From: Streptomyces coacervatus
GTDB taxonomy: Bacteria; Actinomycetota; Actinomycetes; Streptomycetales; Streptomycetaceae
Direction of reading: 5' to 3'
DNA: 64,000 bases
Assembly: GCF_029223485.1 (NCBI RefSeq)
Contig: NZ_JARHTP010000017.1
Coordinates: forward strand, 124,001 to 188,000
In this document: positions 55,239-63,636 of the stretch, one piece after another
Position numbering within the stretch: the stretch's first letter is position 1
How the letters are laid out: every line of letters starts with the position of its first letter
The notes under the pieces: model-generated
Databases searched by the model: none
Seen by the model: the letters and a program-made list of their open reading frames with translations, nothing else
Told to the model about the DNA's origin: nothing
Program-made: the position numbers and the translations under genes

Positions 55239-56659
55239 CCGCGGTACACCCCTCCTGGGAGGCGGGCGCGGACCTGCCGCGCGTGCTCGACGCGCTGCCG
55301 CCCGCTGCCGCCACCTGGGCGGATGAGGACGTGCCGTCGGCGTTCGAGGTGCCCGCGGGCGCCGGGACGGGCGCGGACGGGCCGCCGGTGCCGGCCGTTC
55401 CCGGCCGGGTGCCGACCCCGTCGGGCCGCACCCTGTCGGCGGCCGCGGCCCGCCGCGTCCGGCTGGCCACCCCCTTCAACACGCGGCGTGGCCGCGAATC
55501 GCGCACCGCGCTGTTCACCGCCTGGTGCCGGGAGCACGGGCGGGTGTCCACCGACCCGGGCACCGTGCCCGACTACCTCGCGCACCTCGCCGACCGGGGC
55601 CACCAGCCGGAGACCCTGGAGACCTACGCGGGCACCCTCGCGCACGGCCTCGCGCTCAGCGGTCACCCGCTGGATGCCGAGGACCGCTCCTACATCTCCG
55701 CGATCGTCAACCACCGGTCCGCGGAACTGGCGGCCGACCCGGACGGCGCAGGGGACGCGCTGCAGGCGACCGAGTGCACCCGCGAGGACCTGGCCGCGAT
55801 GCTCGCCACGCTCGACCGCTCCACCGTCGTCGGCCGGCGGGACGCCTGCGCCCTCACCCTCGACTGGTACATGGCCGGACGCTCCTGCGAGCCGGGCGCC
55901 CTCAACATCCGGGACGTCGTCGAGGAGACGGCCGAGGTCGCCGACGAGCACACCGGCGAACTGCTCCAGCTGCCCGCGCTGGTGGTCACCGTCCGCCGGT
56001 CCAAGACCAACCCGCACGGGCGGCTGAAGGACGTGGTGCGGATCGTCGCGCAGGACGACGACACCTGCCCGGTGGCCGCCTGGCGGGCCTGGCGCGAGGT
56101 GCTGGCGGCCGCCGGCGTCGAGCGGGGCCCACTGCTGCGGCGGGTCAAGAACGGCAGGCTCACCACGGCGGGCCGGCCGCCGCGGGATCCGGAGCGGGCG
56201 GGCGGCATCGGGGACCGGACGATCAGGAACCTGGTCCGCGACACCGCGGCGGCCGCCGGGCTGACCCGCGCCCTGGACGACGACGAGCGGCGGCTGCTGT
56301 CGACGGCCGCCGAAGCGGCCGAACTCGCCGCCCTGGCGGAGGGGGAGCGGGAGGCCTTCGCCGCCGAGCGGCGCCGTGCCCGGCGGCTGCTGCGGCGCTC
56401 GCTGCGCCGCTACAGCGGGCACAGCATGCGCCGCGGACACGTCCGCCACCTGCAGCGGATCGGCACCCCCCGGCATGTGATCGAGGCACAGTGCCGGTAC
56501 GTGCCCGGCTCCAAGGCGCTCGCCCGCTACCTCGACGACCTGGTGCCCTGGCAGGACAACCCCACCGTGCTCATGCGCCGGGCGGCCGCCCGCCCGCCGG
56601 GCCGCAGGCGACGTGACGGGGATCACGCCGGACCGGGCCGGGCGGAGTTGCGGGGCTAA
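55235..56659 (+). CDS. Tyrosine recombinase
   Basis: 474-residue recombinase. The N-terminal ~75 residues are low complexity. A core-binding domain (about 85-160) and a catalytic domain follow: arginine in MAGRSCEPGALN, HSMRRGHVRHLQ as the HxxR box, and tyrosine in ALARYLDDLVPW near 435. An Arg/Ala-rich insert (REAFAAERRRARRLL) precedes the HxxR box. ATG 55235 overlaps a 27-residue leader frame. Its last 63 codons plus the next gene are duplicated at 60292. Target unknown. Confidence 0.85.
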   Translation: MTAVHPSWEAGADLPRVLDALPPAAATWADEDVPSAFEVPAGAGTGADGPPVPAVPGRVPTPSGRTLSAAAARRVRLATPFNTRRGRESRTALFTAWCREHGRVSTDPGTVPDYLAHLADRGHQPETLETYAGTLAHGLALSGHPLDAEDRSYISAIVNHRSAELAADPDGAGDALQATECTREDLAAMLATLDRSTVVGRRDACALTLDWYMAGRSCEPGALNIRDVVEETAEVADEHTGELLQLPALVVTVRRSKTNPHGRLKDVVRIVAQDDDTCPVAAWRAWREVLAAAGVERGPLLRRVKNGRLTTAGRPPRDPERAGGIGDRTIRNLVRDTAAAAGLTRALDDDERRLLSTAAEAAELAALAEGEREAFAAERRRARRLLRRSLRRYSGHSMRRGHVRHLQRIGTPRHVIEAQCRYVPGSKALARYLDDLVPWQDNPTVLMRRAAARPPGRRRRDGDHAGPGRAELRG

Positions 56660-57103
56660 CCCCCGGCTCCTCGAAGGTCACGGCAGCCCGCCAACCGGCG
56701 GGCCCCCGACCAGCCTTGGAGCCTCCCGTGTCACCTGCCAACCACCGCACCGCACCCCCGGCGTCCCGGCAGTCGAGGACCCGGTGGCTCGCTGCACGTG
56801 TCCCCGTCCGGACGATCGGGATGCTCGGTGGCGGCGCTGTCGGGGCCTCGGCGTACCTCGGCTCCCCCTGGTGGGTGTTCCTGTGCTCCGTGCTGTGCAC
56901 GGCCATTGCCAGCCTTCCCGCCGTGCTGCCCCAGGAGTCCGAGCACCGGCGCGACGTGCTGCGGGAGGTCCTCCGGCACCGTGAGCGCATGTACCGGCTG
57001 CGGCACGAGCGGCCCACCAGCCGGACCACGGGGCGAAGGACCGAATGACGGCCCTGGGCTCCGGACATGTGAGCGTTGGCGGCCGCGCGCAGGCGCGGCG
57101 TTC
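56469..57103 (+). repeat. 0.63-kb duplication, copy 1
   Basis: The recombinase end and the following membrane-protein gene recur at 60292-60931 with roughly 90% identity in the coding parts, decaying beyond the stop. Same orientation, 3.8 kb apart. Confidence 0.9.
56728..57048 (+). CDS. Small membrane protein, copy 1
   Basis: 106-residue protein with one or two hydrophobic helices (about 28-48 and 49-66, centred on WWVFLCSVLCTAIASL) and a basic tail (ERMYRLRHERPTSR). GTG 56728 has GGAG eight bases before it. It follows the recombinase and has a close copy at 60550. Unknown family. Selection on the protein is suggested because both copies stay open despite base changes. Confidence 0.65.
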   Translation: MSPANHRTAPPASRQSRTRWLAARVPVRTIGMLGGGAVGASAYLGSPWWVFLCSVLCTAIASLPAVLPQESEHRRDVLREVLRHRERMYRLRHERPTSRTTGRRTE

Positions 57104-57227
57104 AACAACCGATCGGTTCTTGGACACTGGGGCCAGGACGCCGCCCCGTCCGACTGGGGGGCGTTTCCGTGGCCAACAAGAGTGTGTCTCCCGCGTTCCT
57201 CGTCAATGCCGCTCCACGATGTGACAT

Positions 57228-57443
57228 ATGGAGCAAATCAGCGCATCCGAGGTGATTGACCGCCTTCGTGAAGCTCGTGAGTACGCCCGACAGAGGGAAG
57301 AAGAGGCGCTTACTGCCCACGATCCCGCAGACAGCTCTCTCGAATCGCTGATGGCGACGGTGGATGGAGTAGCCCATCGCGTGGTTGCCGATGTGCTGGA
57401 CGTCGTGCTCCGCGACAACGAGGAGGAAGCCACCTCTACTTGA
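57228..57443 (+). CDS. Small acidic helical protein
   Basis: 71-residue protein (MEQISASEVIDRLREAREY opening), helical and acidic, with no cysteines and no membrane segment. No family recognised. Codon use is less GC-rich than the core genes. A 16-base piece of its end, ACCTCTACTTGACCCG, recurs inverted at 58277. Confidence 0.55.
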   Translation: MEQISASEVIDRLREAREYARQREEEALTAHDPADSSLESLMATVDGVAHRVVADVLDVVLRDNEEEATST

Positions 57444-57447
57444 CCCG
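57432..57447. repeat. 16-base inverted repeat, left arm
   Basis: ACCTCTACTTGACCCG at the end of the 71-residue gene pairs perfectly with 58277-58292. The pair brackets the region with the 41-residue membrane peptide, 830 bases apart. The similarity extends weakly for about 20 more bases. Confidence 0.65.
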
Positions 57448-57925
57448 CTTGCAAGGTCAGCGGCTGATCGGCTCGGTAACCCTTGCCTGTCTGCAGGTGG
57501 GCCCTATGGACCCTGGTCCTACCGGTTGCCCATGCGGCCAGCGCTGCTCCGCCGGCGGCTGCTCGCGTGATGACCGCGGCCCACCCTGCACCCATGGGGC
57601 ACTCCTCCGGAGGCAAGCCCCCGGTGGCGATGGGTTTCGGCGTCTCGCTCAAAAAGCCCTCCACCCCGCATGTTCGCAGGTGGACGAGCTGCGCTGCCTA
57701 TGATTGCTAAAGCACCACCAAGACCGACACCTTCGATTCTGCGATTGTGACGGGCCTGATATGAAAACATATGCAGCCTAGGCCGCACCTGCCCTTCGAA
57801 AGCAAGGTATTCTGATCCTGCCTCACGGGATCCTCCCGAACTGGGTTGCCTCGGCGCCCAGTTCACAGACCTCCGGAACCAGGACAACGCGGTGCCGGGC
57901 CGGAGGGGAAAGTGAGGTGGTGCTG
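57448..57925. other. Gene-free stretch before the 41-residue frame
   Basis: About 480 bases. Frames here lack coding character on both strands. An A/T-rich spot around 57755-57775 (GATATGAAAACATATGC) and TATTCT near 57808 may be promoter parts for the small membrane peptide. Confidence 0.4.
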
Positions 57926-58051
57926 ATGAGCGCGCCGTGGGACAAGCCCGACAGGGAGAAGTGGCCCGAGCCAGACAAGTGGCAGGTCTTCCTGGCTGTG
58001 GCAAGTCTGCTGGTGGCAATCATCGCGCTGGCGGTGCAGTTCGCTCAGTGA
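57926..58051 (+). CDS. 41-residue single-pass membrane peptide
   Basis: Starts MSAPWDKPDREKWPEPDKW and ends with one helix (FLAVASLLVAIIALAVQFAQ), i.e. charged head then membrane tail. GAGG lies a few bases before, and a hairpin (58113-58145) follows 60 bases after the stop. The size and form resemble phage or toxin-type membrane peptides, but no partner is evident. Confidence 0.5.
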   Translation: MSAPWDKPDREKWPEPDKWQVFLAVASLLVAIIALAVQFAQ

Positions 58052-58112
58052 CCACACTGAGTCCGCCCCACGACCGGTCGGAATCGGTCCGTGGTCCCGC
58101 TGCCGAATGCAG

Positions 58113-58145
58113 CGAGCCCGGCCGCCTGTTGATCGACCGGGCTCG
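58113..58145 (+). terminator. Hairpin after the 41-residue frame
   Basis: Perfect 9-bp stem CGAGCCCGG with CCGGGCTCG, 15-base loop. The remaining bases to 58352 hold the right arm of an inverted repeat (58277-58292) and no gene. Confidence 0.55.
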
Positions 58146-58276
58146 TGAACTGCGTGGAGGGGCCTGGCCCGGATGGCGCCGGGCCGGGTCTCTCTGCGTC
58201 GACCGGAGCCATCCCCAGCCGACTCTTAAAACTTTACCACCTTTGAGCCTGATCCGGCCCGAAGCCGCAGGTCAGA

Positions 58277-58292
58277 CGGGTCAAGTAGAGGT
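58277..58292. repeat. 16-base inverted repeat, right arm
   Basis: CGGGTCAAGTAGAGGT, the exact complement of 57432-57447. Read on the minus strand it again encodes TST and a stop, as at the end of the 71-residue gene, so it may be a trace of a related gene. Confidence 0.6.
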
Positions 58293-58352
58293 TGGCCTCC
58301 AGTGCGCCACCTGCTATGACGATTCGGATCTTGGGCAGTCGGAGTGCGCCAG

Positions 58353-59069
58353 CTAGACGCTGCGCTGTCTGGGGTACAAGGTCGGTGGCTTGTCGGTCGG
58401 GTTTGCGAGCATCCGACGGACGGTTTCCGGGTGCCAGCGCTCCCCGCGCTTGGGCCGGATGCCCTCCGCCTCCAGCACGGCGGCGATCTCGCGGAAAGAC
58501 AGTTCGTCCTCGTCCCGGAGCTGGCGGGCGCGGCCGGCCTGCTCAGCTTCTTCCAGGGCCAGCTCCTTCTGGTGGGCCCGCCACCCGTAGGGAGGGGCGC
58601 CGTAGGCGTATCCGCCCTGTTCGGCCTTCTCGCGCCGTCCGTGGCGGAGTCGGGCGGCGATCATCGACCGCTCCAACTGGCCAAAGACGCCCATCATCTG
58701 GCGCATCGCGGTGCGCATCGGGTCGTCCGGGTCGTCCGGGTGGACTTCCCCAGAGTCTGCGGTGAAGGCGCGTCCGCCGTGCTTCCAGATCTGAGCCAGG
58801 ATGGCCTCCTGGACTACGAGGGTGCGGGCAAACCTGTCGAGGTTCGGGGCGATGATGCCGTCTGCGGTGCCGTCCTCGATCTCGGTCAGTGCGTCGGCGA
58901 GCCCAGGGCGTTCGGCGCTCTCCAGGGTTCCGGAGCGGCCTTCGTCGCGGTAGATGGTGCGGCCGAGCCGGTGGCCGGCTTCACGGCACCATCGGCGGAC
59001 GTGCTTCTCCTGGACATCGAGTCCGTACCCGTCGAGTTGGCGACCGGTGCTGACTCGGATGTACCCCAC
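58353..59069 (-). CDS. Serine recombinase (resolvase/invertase)
   Basis: 238-residue recombinase acting through S7 in GYIRVSTGRQ. DGIIAPNLDRFAR holds the arginine cluster region, and MRQMMGVFGQLERSMIAARL is the long E-helix. A short recombinase-domain start (about 160-235) with EIAAVLEAEGIRPKRG and WHPETVRRML gives a HTH for DNA binding. The start codon GTG 59069 has a weak ribosome site. It lies 18 bases downstream of the membrane-protein gene on the same strand. Confidence 0.88.
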   Translation of the reverse strand: MGYIRVSTGRQLDGYGLDVQEKHVRRWCREAGHRLGRTIYRDEGRSGTLESAERPGLADALTEIEDGTADGIIAPNLDRFARTLVVQEAILAQIWKHGGRAFTADSGEVHPDDPDDPMRTAMRQMMGVFGQLERSMIAARLRHGRREKAEQGGYAYGAPPYGWRAHQKELALEEAEQAGRARQLRDEDELSFREIAAVLEAEGIRPKRGERWHPETVRRMLANPTDKPPTLYPRQRSV

Positions 59070-59087
59070 AAGCCTGGGGTGCCGGAC

Positions 59088-59831
59088 CTACTGTCGACGT
59101 CCAGCGATGAGTCGCAGCACAAAGTGCGTCAGTGCTGAGGTAAGCCACAAAATGATCAGCCAGGCTGCGAACAACCTGAAGTCATGGAACCAATCTTCTT
59201 GATCAAGAGAGGGCTTGACCTGATGCATTACGATCCCCACGACGTTCAGACCGAGGGCGGCTAGGCCGAGTCCTGTCGTAAGCCCTGGCCACGGGCCGAT
59301 TGGCGGCTCGGTGCCCGTGAACTTCTTCATCCTGACGTTGATCAGATGGGAAGTTGGGCAGGTCAAGCGAGGGGACTCTCCATCAACTAGAAGCGACAGC
59401 GCGATCCGTTCACGGCTCTTGATCAGGCACTTTTCGATGAGCAGGGTCGTGCCGTCAAAGTTGACGTTCGGCACCTCGGCACTCGCTGGCGTGACACGTG
59501 GCGGCGTGAGCAGGGTAATGATGCGAGCCCCCACGTCCAGTGTCAGCGGCCTTCCCTGATCGAAGTCTGTGGAGGCGACGTCACGAGTACCCCTTGTCAC
59601 GAGGTGTACTTCCACGTGATGCGCCTGTTCGAGTTCGGCGTCGTTGAAGGTCACCACTACGCGCCCGCGGACGTCAGGCGATGCGTTGAGTAGCGGCGCG
59701 GCGAGCGGCATGCCGTAGAACAGCCGCGTCTTGACTGCGAATTTGTAGGCCACCCAGATACTCAGTCCTGCAAGGACGACACCTACGAACCCCCAAAGGG
59801 GCAGGTCATAGAATTTCGTTCCCAATTGCAT
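59088..59831 (-). CDS. Membrane protein with beta-rich centre, unknown
   Basis: 247-residue protein with an N-terminal helix (about 12-32), a beta-rich centre (about 55-160; GRVVVTFNDAELEQAHHVEV), and two C-terminal helices (about 180-200 and 220-240). The layout, helix plus beta sandwich plus helix, is like the protein at 54420, though no direct similarity is visible. Lower GC than core genes. It is probably co-transcribed with the serine recombinase. Confidence 0.6.
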   Translation of the reverse strand: MQLGTKFYDLPLWGFVGVVLAGLSIWVAYKFAVKTRLFYGMPLAAPLLNASPDVRGRVVVTFNDAELEQAHHVEVHLVTRGTRDVASTDFDQGRPLTLDVGARIITLLTPPRVTPASAEVPNVNFDGTTLLIEKCLIKSRERIALSLLVDGESPRLTCPTSHLINVRMKKFTGTEPPIGPWPGLTTGLGLAALGLNVVGIVMHQVKPSLDQEDWFHDFRLFAAWLIILWLTSALTHFVLRLIAGRRQ

Positions 59832-59971
59832 GAAAACGATCGAAGCACCTTACACGGCCAATGGACGGCAGCAGCTACAGCGCGTCCCGGCGCCGCTCTG
59901 TCCCCCTTGCTGGCCGCCTACCTGCTCCATGGGCCGGATCGGTCAACGACTCTTACTGCGTCTCCGTCGCT

Positions 59972-60291
59972 CTACAGCACCCCCAACAACGCGTTGTCCT
60001 CCCACTGGTCGACGACTTCGAGGTAGCCGGCGAGGACCTTGGAGTGCGGGGCCCAGCCGCCCTGCTTGGCGATGACGATCTGGTCGTGGCCCTTCAGGCG
60101 GGAGGACGTGGCGAGGCCGCGGCGGGGGCTGTGCCCGGTGAAGCGGATCTCGATCCCGGCGCGGGCGCCGGCGCGGGTGACGATGTCGCCGATGGACTCG
60201 GGCTGCAGCCCGCCGTCCAGGACGGTGTGCCAGCGGTTGTGCAGGCGGCGCCAGGCGTATCCGTCCGGGTCGTCGAGTCCGGCGGCCTCCT
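59972..60291 (-). pseudogene. C-terminal fragment of a second tyrosine recombinase
   Basis: Minus-strand frame of about 107 codons ending QWEDNALLGVL and a stop. It has the HxxR box in GHSPRRGLATSS and a tyrosine in VLAGYLEVVDQW, so it is the catalytic end of a tyrosine recombinase different from that at 55235. It has no start and is fused back-to-back at 60292 with the tail of another recombinase. Confidence 0.8.
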
Positions 60292-60482
60292 CCCGGCATG
60301 TGATCGAGGCTCAGTGCCGGTACGTGCCCGGCTCCAAGGCGCTGGCCCGCTACCTCGACGACCTGGTGCCCTGGCAGGACAACCCCACCGTGCTCATGCG
60401 CCGGGCGGCTGCCCGCCCGCCGGGCCGGATGCGACGTGACGGGGATCACGCCGAACCGGGCCGGGCGGAGTTGCGGGGCTAA
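60292..60482 (+). pseudogene. C-terminal fragment, copy of the 55235 recombinase
   Basis: Starts at CCCGGCATG, equivalent to 56469, and encodes the last 63 residues (HVIEAQCRYVPGSKALARYL and so on) with a few substitutions. It has no start or upstream domains. The catalytic tyrosine is retained but the arginines are lost. Confidence 0.88.
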
Positions 60483-60549
60483 CCCCGTGCTCCTCGAAGG
60501 TCGCTGCAGCCCGCCAACCGGCGGGCCCCCGACCAGCCTTGGAGACCCC

Positions 60550-60876
60550 GTGTCACCCGCCCCGAACCACCGCACCGCACCCCCGGCACCCCGGCAGTCG
60601 AGGATCCGGCGGCTCGCTGCAAGTGTCCCCGTCCGGGCGATCGGGATGCTCGGCGGCGGGGCTGCCGTCAGCGTCTCGGCGTACCTCGGCGCCCCCTGGT
60701 GGGTGTTCCTGTGCTCCGTGCTGTGCACGGGCATTGCCAGCGTTCCCGCCGTGCTGCCCCAGGAGTCCGAGCACCGGCGCGACGTGCTGCGGGAGTTCCT
60801 CCGGCACCGTGAGCGCATGTACCGGCTGCGGCATGAGCGGCCCACCAGCCGGACCACGGGGCGAAGGACCGAATGA
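60550..60876 (+). CDS. Small membrane protein, copy 2
   Basis: 108-residue copy of the protein at 56728, with the hydrophobic centre (WWVFLCSVLCTGIASV) and the tail unchanged. A GGAG lies seven bases before GTG 60550. The frame is intact although base and residue changes have accumulated, including an added codon pair near residue 38. Confidence 0.65.
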   Translation: MSPAPNHRTAPPAPRQSRIRRLAASVPVRAIGMLGGGAAVSVSAYLGAPWWVFLCSVLCTGIASVPAVLPQESEHRRDVLREFLRHRERMYRLRHERPTSRTTGRRTE

Positions 60877-61071
60877 CAGCCCCGGACTCCGAAGATGTGA
60901 ACGGTGGAGGTCACATCGAAGCGCGGCGTCCAAGAAGACCGGCACCGTGAGCTGCGGATCAGGTGGAGGTGCGGCGCGTTCGACTTTGGGCGCCTCCGTC
61001 CGGGGTGTAACGCCACCCGCGGCCCGGAGTGGCGCCACAATCTCGCGGCCTCTTCCCTTAGGCAGGGGGGT

Positions 61072-62278
61072 GTGACGACTGCGCTCCATCAGCGGCGTGC
61101 CCGGGCACGCCGCATACGGCGCCTGCGCGGGATTGGTTCCTGGGCATTTGCCCTGGGCGGCGCCCTGGCCCTGGTGGTCGGTCTGCCCTGGTTGGTGTGG
61201 CGAGGGCCGTACCTGCTTGATAAGGCGTACATCGACACGGCCAGGATGGGTGCAGCCGGCGGTTCGGCCGCGCTGGTCACTGGCCTGCGCACCGCCATCG
61301 TGGCGTGTGCCGCCGCGGTCGGCGCCGGAGTGGCCCTGGTGTACACGATCCGCAACTACCGGCTGACCCGGCGCGGGCAGGTCACCGACCGGTTCACCAA
61401 AGCCCTGGAGCGCCTCGGGTCCGACCACAGGTATGTGCGGATCGGCGGAGTGCTGGCGCTAGAGCAGATCGTCCAGGATGCCCCCGAGCAGGCCACCCAC
61501 GCCGCCCAGGTGCTGGGCCACTTTGTGCGGGACCGCGCTCCGACCCGCCCAGGCCCATGGAATGCCCCGGACGGCGAGCAAACCACGACGGACACCTCGC
61601 TACTCACACCTCCGGAAGCAGACGTCCAGGTTGCCTTGACTGCTCTAACGCGTCCCGAATCGCGCACGCACGTCGACGACCGCGAAAGGCTCGACCTCAG
61701 AATCCTTCACCTTGTTGGCGCCTACCTGGTCGGGGCGGACCTCACCGAGGCCAATCTGGGCGGGGCAGACCTCACACGCGTCGAGCTGGTCGGGGCGGAC
61801 TTCACCGGCGCCTCCCTGCACAAGGCGAACCTCACCCGCGCCTGGGCCGGGGGGGGACATGTTCATCCCCACCCAGGACGGTGATGACTTCACCGGCGCC
61901 AGGGACGACTTCAGGCCCGGGGTGGACTTCACTCGCGCCTACATGTCCGAGGCGGACCTCACCGACGCCACCCTGTTCAGGGCGAACCTCACTCGCGCCA
62001 ACCTGCGCGATGCGAACCTCACCCGCGCCAATCTGCTCGTAGCGGTCCTTGCCGGCGCCAACCTGGGCGGGGCGAACCTCACCGAAGCCTACCTGGGCGG
62101 GGCGAACCTCACCGGCGCCAACCTGCGCGATGCGAACCTCACCCACACCGACCTGAGCGGGGCGAACCTCACCGGTGTCCGGAACTTGAGACCGGAACAA
62201 GTCAGGTCGGCGCGTATCAATGCGGAGACAGTGCTGCCGCCCGACATCAGTACGGCCGTGGGACCGTCCACCACCTGA
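61072..62278 (+). pseudogene. Pentapeptide-repeat membrane protein, frameshifted at G8
   Basis: Two N-terminal helices (about 22-42 and 62-94), a linker typical of Streptomyces pentapeptide proteins (RLGSDHRYVRIGGVLALEQ), then A(D/N)L-x-x repeats. At 61849-61856 a run of eight G shifts the frame. The first part stops at 61884, and the repeats continue one frame over from about 61857 to 62278. One G fewer would give one 401-residue protein. Either a homopolymer error, a real mutation, or a phase-variable switch. Confidence 0.8.
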
Positions 62279-62297
62279 CTCTCTGGTCGCGTCCTTA

Positions 62298-62715
62298 TCG
62301 AGGGGCGGGCGGCGCCGGCTGGGGACCCTCGTCCCCGACGCGACCAACGAAGCCCGTGCCCAGTGCCTCGACCTGCTGTGCGAGGCGTACGGGCTGCCTG
62401 CGCCCCGGCTCGGCGCCGGCGGCCGGGTGTCGCCTCAACCCGCTACGGCCTTCGGCACCCTCGCGGCCCTGTGCCGCCAACTCGACCAGGACCTCGGCGG
62501 CTACATGTCACCCGGCCACACCCGGCTCGCCGCGGTGGTCGCCCTCGTCCTCGACACGGCGCCCCGGTCCGGGGAGCTGGTCGCGATGCGTCTGTCCCAT
62601 CTCCGGCCCGGGGCGGTGTACGTCGACCGGCGCCCCTAGCACGGCGGTCCGCCGGACGGCGACTGGTTCGAGCTGTCGCCGCTGAGCACCGCGGCGCTCG
62701 ACCGGTGGATCTCGG
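62298..62715 (+). pseudogene. Tyrosine recombinase fragment
   Basis: Encodes LAAVVALVLDTAPRSGELVAMRLSHL-type sequence (read as ALVLDTAPRSGELVAM), the region of the first catalytic arginine. The frame stops at 62637-62639, and the protein pattern resumes in another frame (DWFELSPLSTAALDRW). No start, HxxR box or tyrosine remains. It is a decayed integrase. Confidence 0.7.
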
Positions 62716-63010
62716 GGGTATCCCAAAATGGGACTTAGCGATACGCGACAGACACCGAAGGCAAAGAGACAGTAAAGGAATTCGGCCTGGAGGGGCCTAG
62801 CCAGCACTCCGAAAATGGCCGCACTGGCAGGCGTGATTGCAGTTGCTCCAATTACGAGTTGACGCTCACCTCCCAGTCGCCATGGCGAGGTTGCCGAATC
62901 AATACAAGTGTCAACTCCCCCCGAGTCATAGGATGGAGAGCCTTAATGATCATGCTACAGAGCGCCCAGCTGGGGCCCGGAACGCCCCGCAACGCGGGCT
63001 AGGCTGGCAG
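62716..63010. other. Gene-free leader-side region
   Basis: About 295 bases with lower GC than the surroundings. A TAGGCT -10 box at 62999-63004 would start transcription near 63011, just before the tandem stem-loop motif. No gene is visible. Confidence 0.45.
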
Positions 63011-63160
63011 AGCCATCACATGAGTGAGGAGCCCCACCCGATAGTCCTGGGTGCAACCAGGCGAGTGAGGCTCCTCAGTCGATTTCATCCCCGCCCGATG
63101 GCCCTGGGGTGCAACCCAGGCGGGTGAGGCTCCATCTATCGATTCCTTGGGGGAATCACG
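63011..63160 (+). ncRNA. Tandem structured RNA motif (two domains), leader of small membrane protein
   Basis: Two copies of one motif lie head to tail at 63032-63085 and 63089-63146. Each reads CCCGAU-R-G-Y-CCUGG, loop GUGCAA, CCAGG-CG-R-GUGAGGCUCC. Stem P3 gains one G-C pair in copy 2 (CCUGGG/CCCAGG). Stem P2 changes from CACCCG/CGAGUG to CGCCCG/CGGGUG, turning a mismatch into a pair. Copy 1 has an outer 9-bp stem UGAGGAGCC/GGCUCCUCA. After copy 2, GATTCC-TTGGG-GGAATC forms a hairpin holding the G-rich ribosome site of the gene at 63161. Not recognised as a known riboswitch class. Confidence 0.6.
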
Positions 63161-63337
63161 ATGAATGATTGCACGTCTGTCCACGACGGCGGGAAGCGGA
63201 GCCGCCGGGAGCGCCTGGCCGCCCGGGTACGCCGCATGTTCCGCCTCATTCGGACTCGGTTCCTGCTCGGGGTCGCTTACGGCTCCGGATCGGCCTGTGT
63301 GAGCCTGGCCGTCTGGGCGGTCACGCGTCACCGTTGA
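63161..63337 (+). CDS. 58-residue basic single-pass membrane protein
   Basis: A strongly basic head (KRSRRERLAARVRRMFR) leads to one membrane helix (about 33-54) and a short basic end (TRHR). GGGG lies about eight bases before ATG 63161, inside a small hairpin. The gene follows the tandem RNA motif by 14 bases and is closed by a strong hairpin 13 bases after its stop, so motif plus gene are one transcription unit. No family recognised. Confidence 0.65.
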   Translation: MNDCTSVHDGGKRSRRERLAARVRRMFRLIRTRFLLGVAYGSGSACVSLAVWAVTRHR

Positions 63338-63350
63338 CCCGCGGCGCGTA

Positions 63351-63390
63351 GCGCTGGGGCCGGTCGCCTGCAGGTGGCCGGCCCCAGCGC
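63351..63390. terminator. Bidirectional terminator
   Basis: Perfect 13-bp stem GCGCTGGGGCCGG with CCGGCCCCAGCGC and a 14-base loop, between the converging genes at 63161 and 63412. Confidence 0.85.
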
Positions 63391-63411
63391 GCGCCTAGCC
63401 GCAGTGGGGCC

Positions 63412-63636
63412 TCATATGCGTCCGAGAGCGTGCATGACGCCAGCAAGCACGCCCCCAACGGCGACTCCCACGAGCTTCCACATGAAAACCCGCTTCACCT
63501 GCTGCCGTCGCAGACGCCGCTCGTGGTCCAGGTAGCTACGACGCCACTCCGCCCCTTGCTGCTCGCGACGCATCAGCATCTCTTGTTCATGTGCGCTCAA
63601 CGGCCGCCACCGGCGCTTGCCCTTGCGCTTTCCCAT
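63412..63636 (-). CDS. 74-residue basic membrane protein
   Basis: A basic, helical first half (MGKRKGKRRWRPLSAHEQE, then RREQQGAEWRRSYLDHE) precedes one helix (about 50-70; KLVGVAVGGVLAGVMHAL). GGGGGG lies about eight bases before the ATG. It converges on the 58-residue membrane protein. Unknown family. Confidence 0.6.
   Translation of the reverse strand: MGKRKGKRRWRPLSAHEQEMLMRREQQGAEWRRSYLDHERRLRRQQVKRVFMWKLVGVAVGGVLAGVMHALGRI

Larger units (their letters stand above)
60292..60931 (+). repeat. 0.63-kb duplication, copy 2
   Basis: Partner of 56469-57103. Its left edge is the exact junction with an unrelated minus-strand recombinase fragment. Confidence 0.9.

Noticed and set aside
57519..58019. 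Minus-strand 166-codon frame
   Set aside because: Irregular composition, no start signal, and it overlaps the small membrane peptide with better coding signs.
63032..63146. CRISPR array for the tandem repeats
   Set aside because: Only two units, the repeats are longer than the spacer between them, they vary in a base-paired manner, and there are no cas genes.
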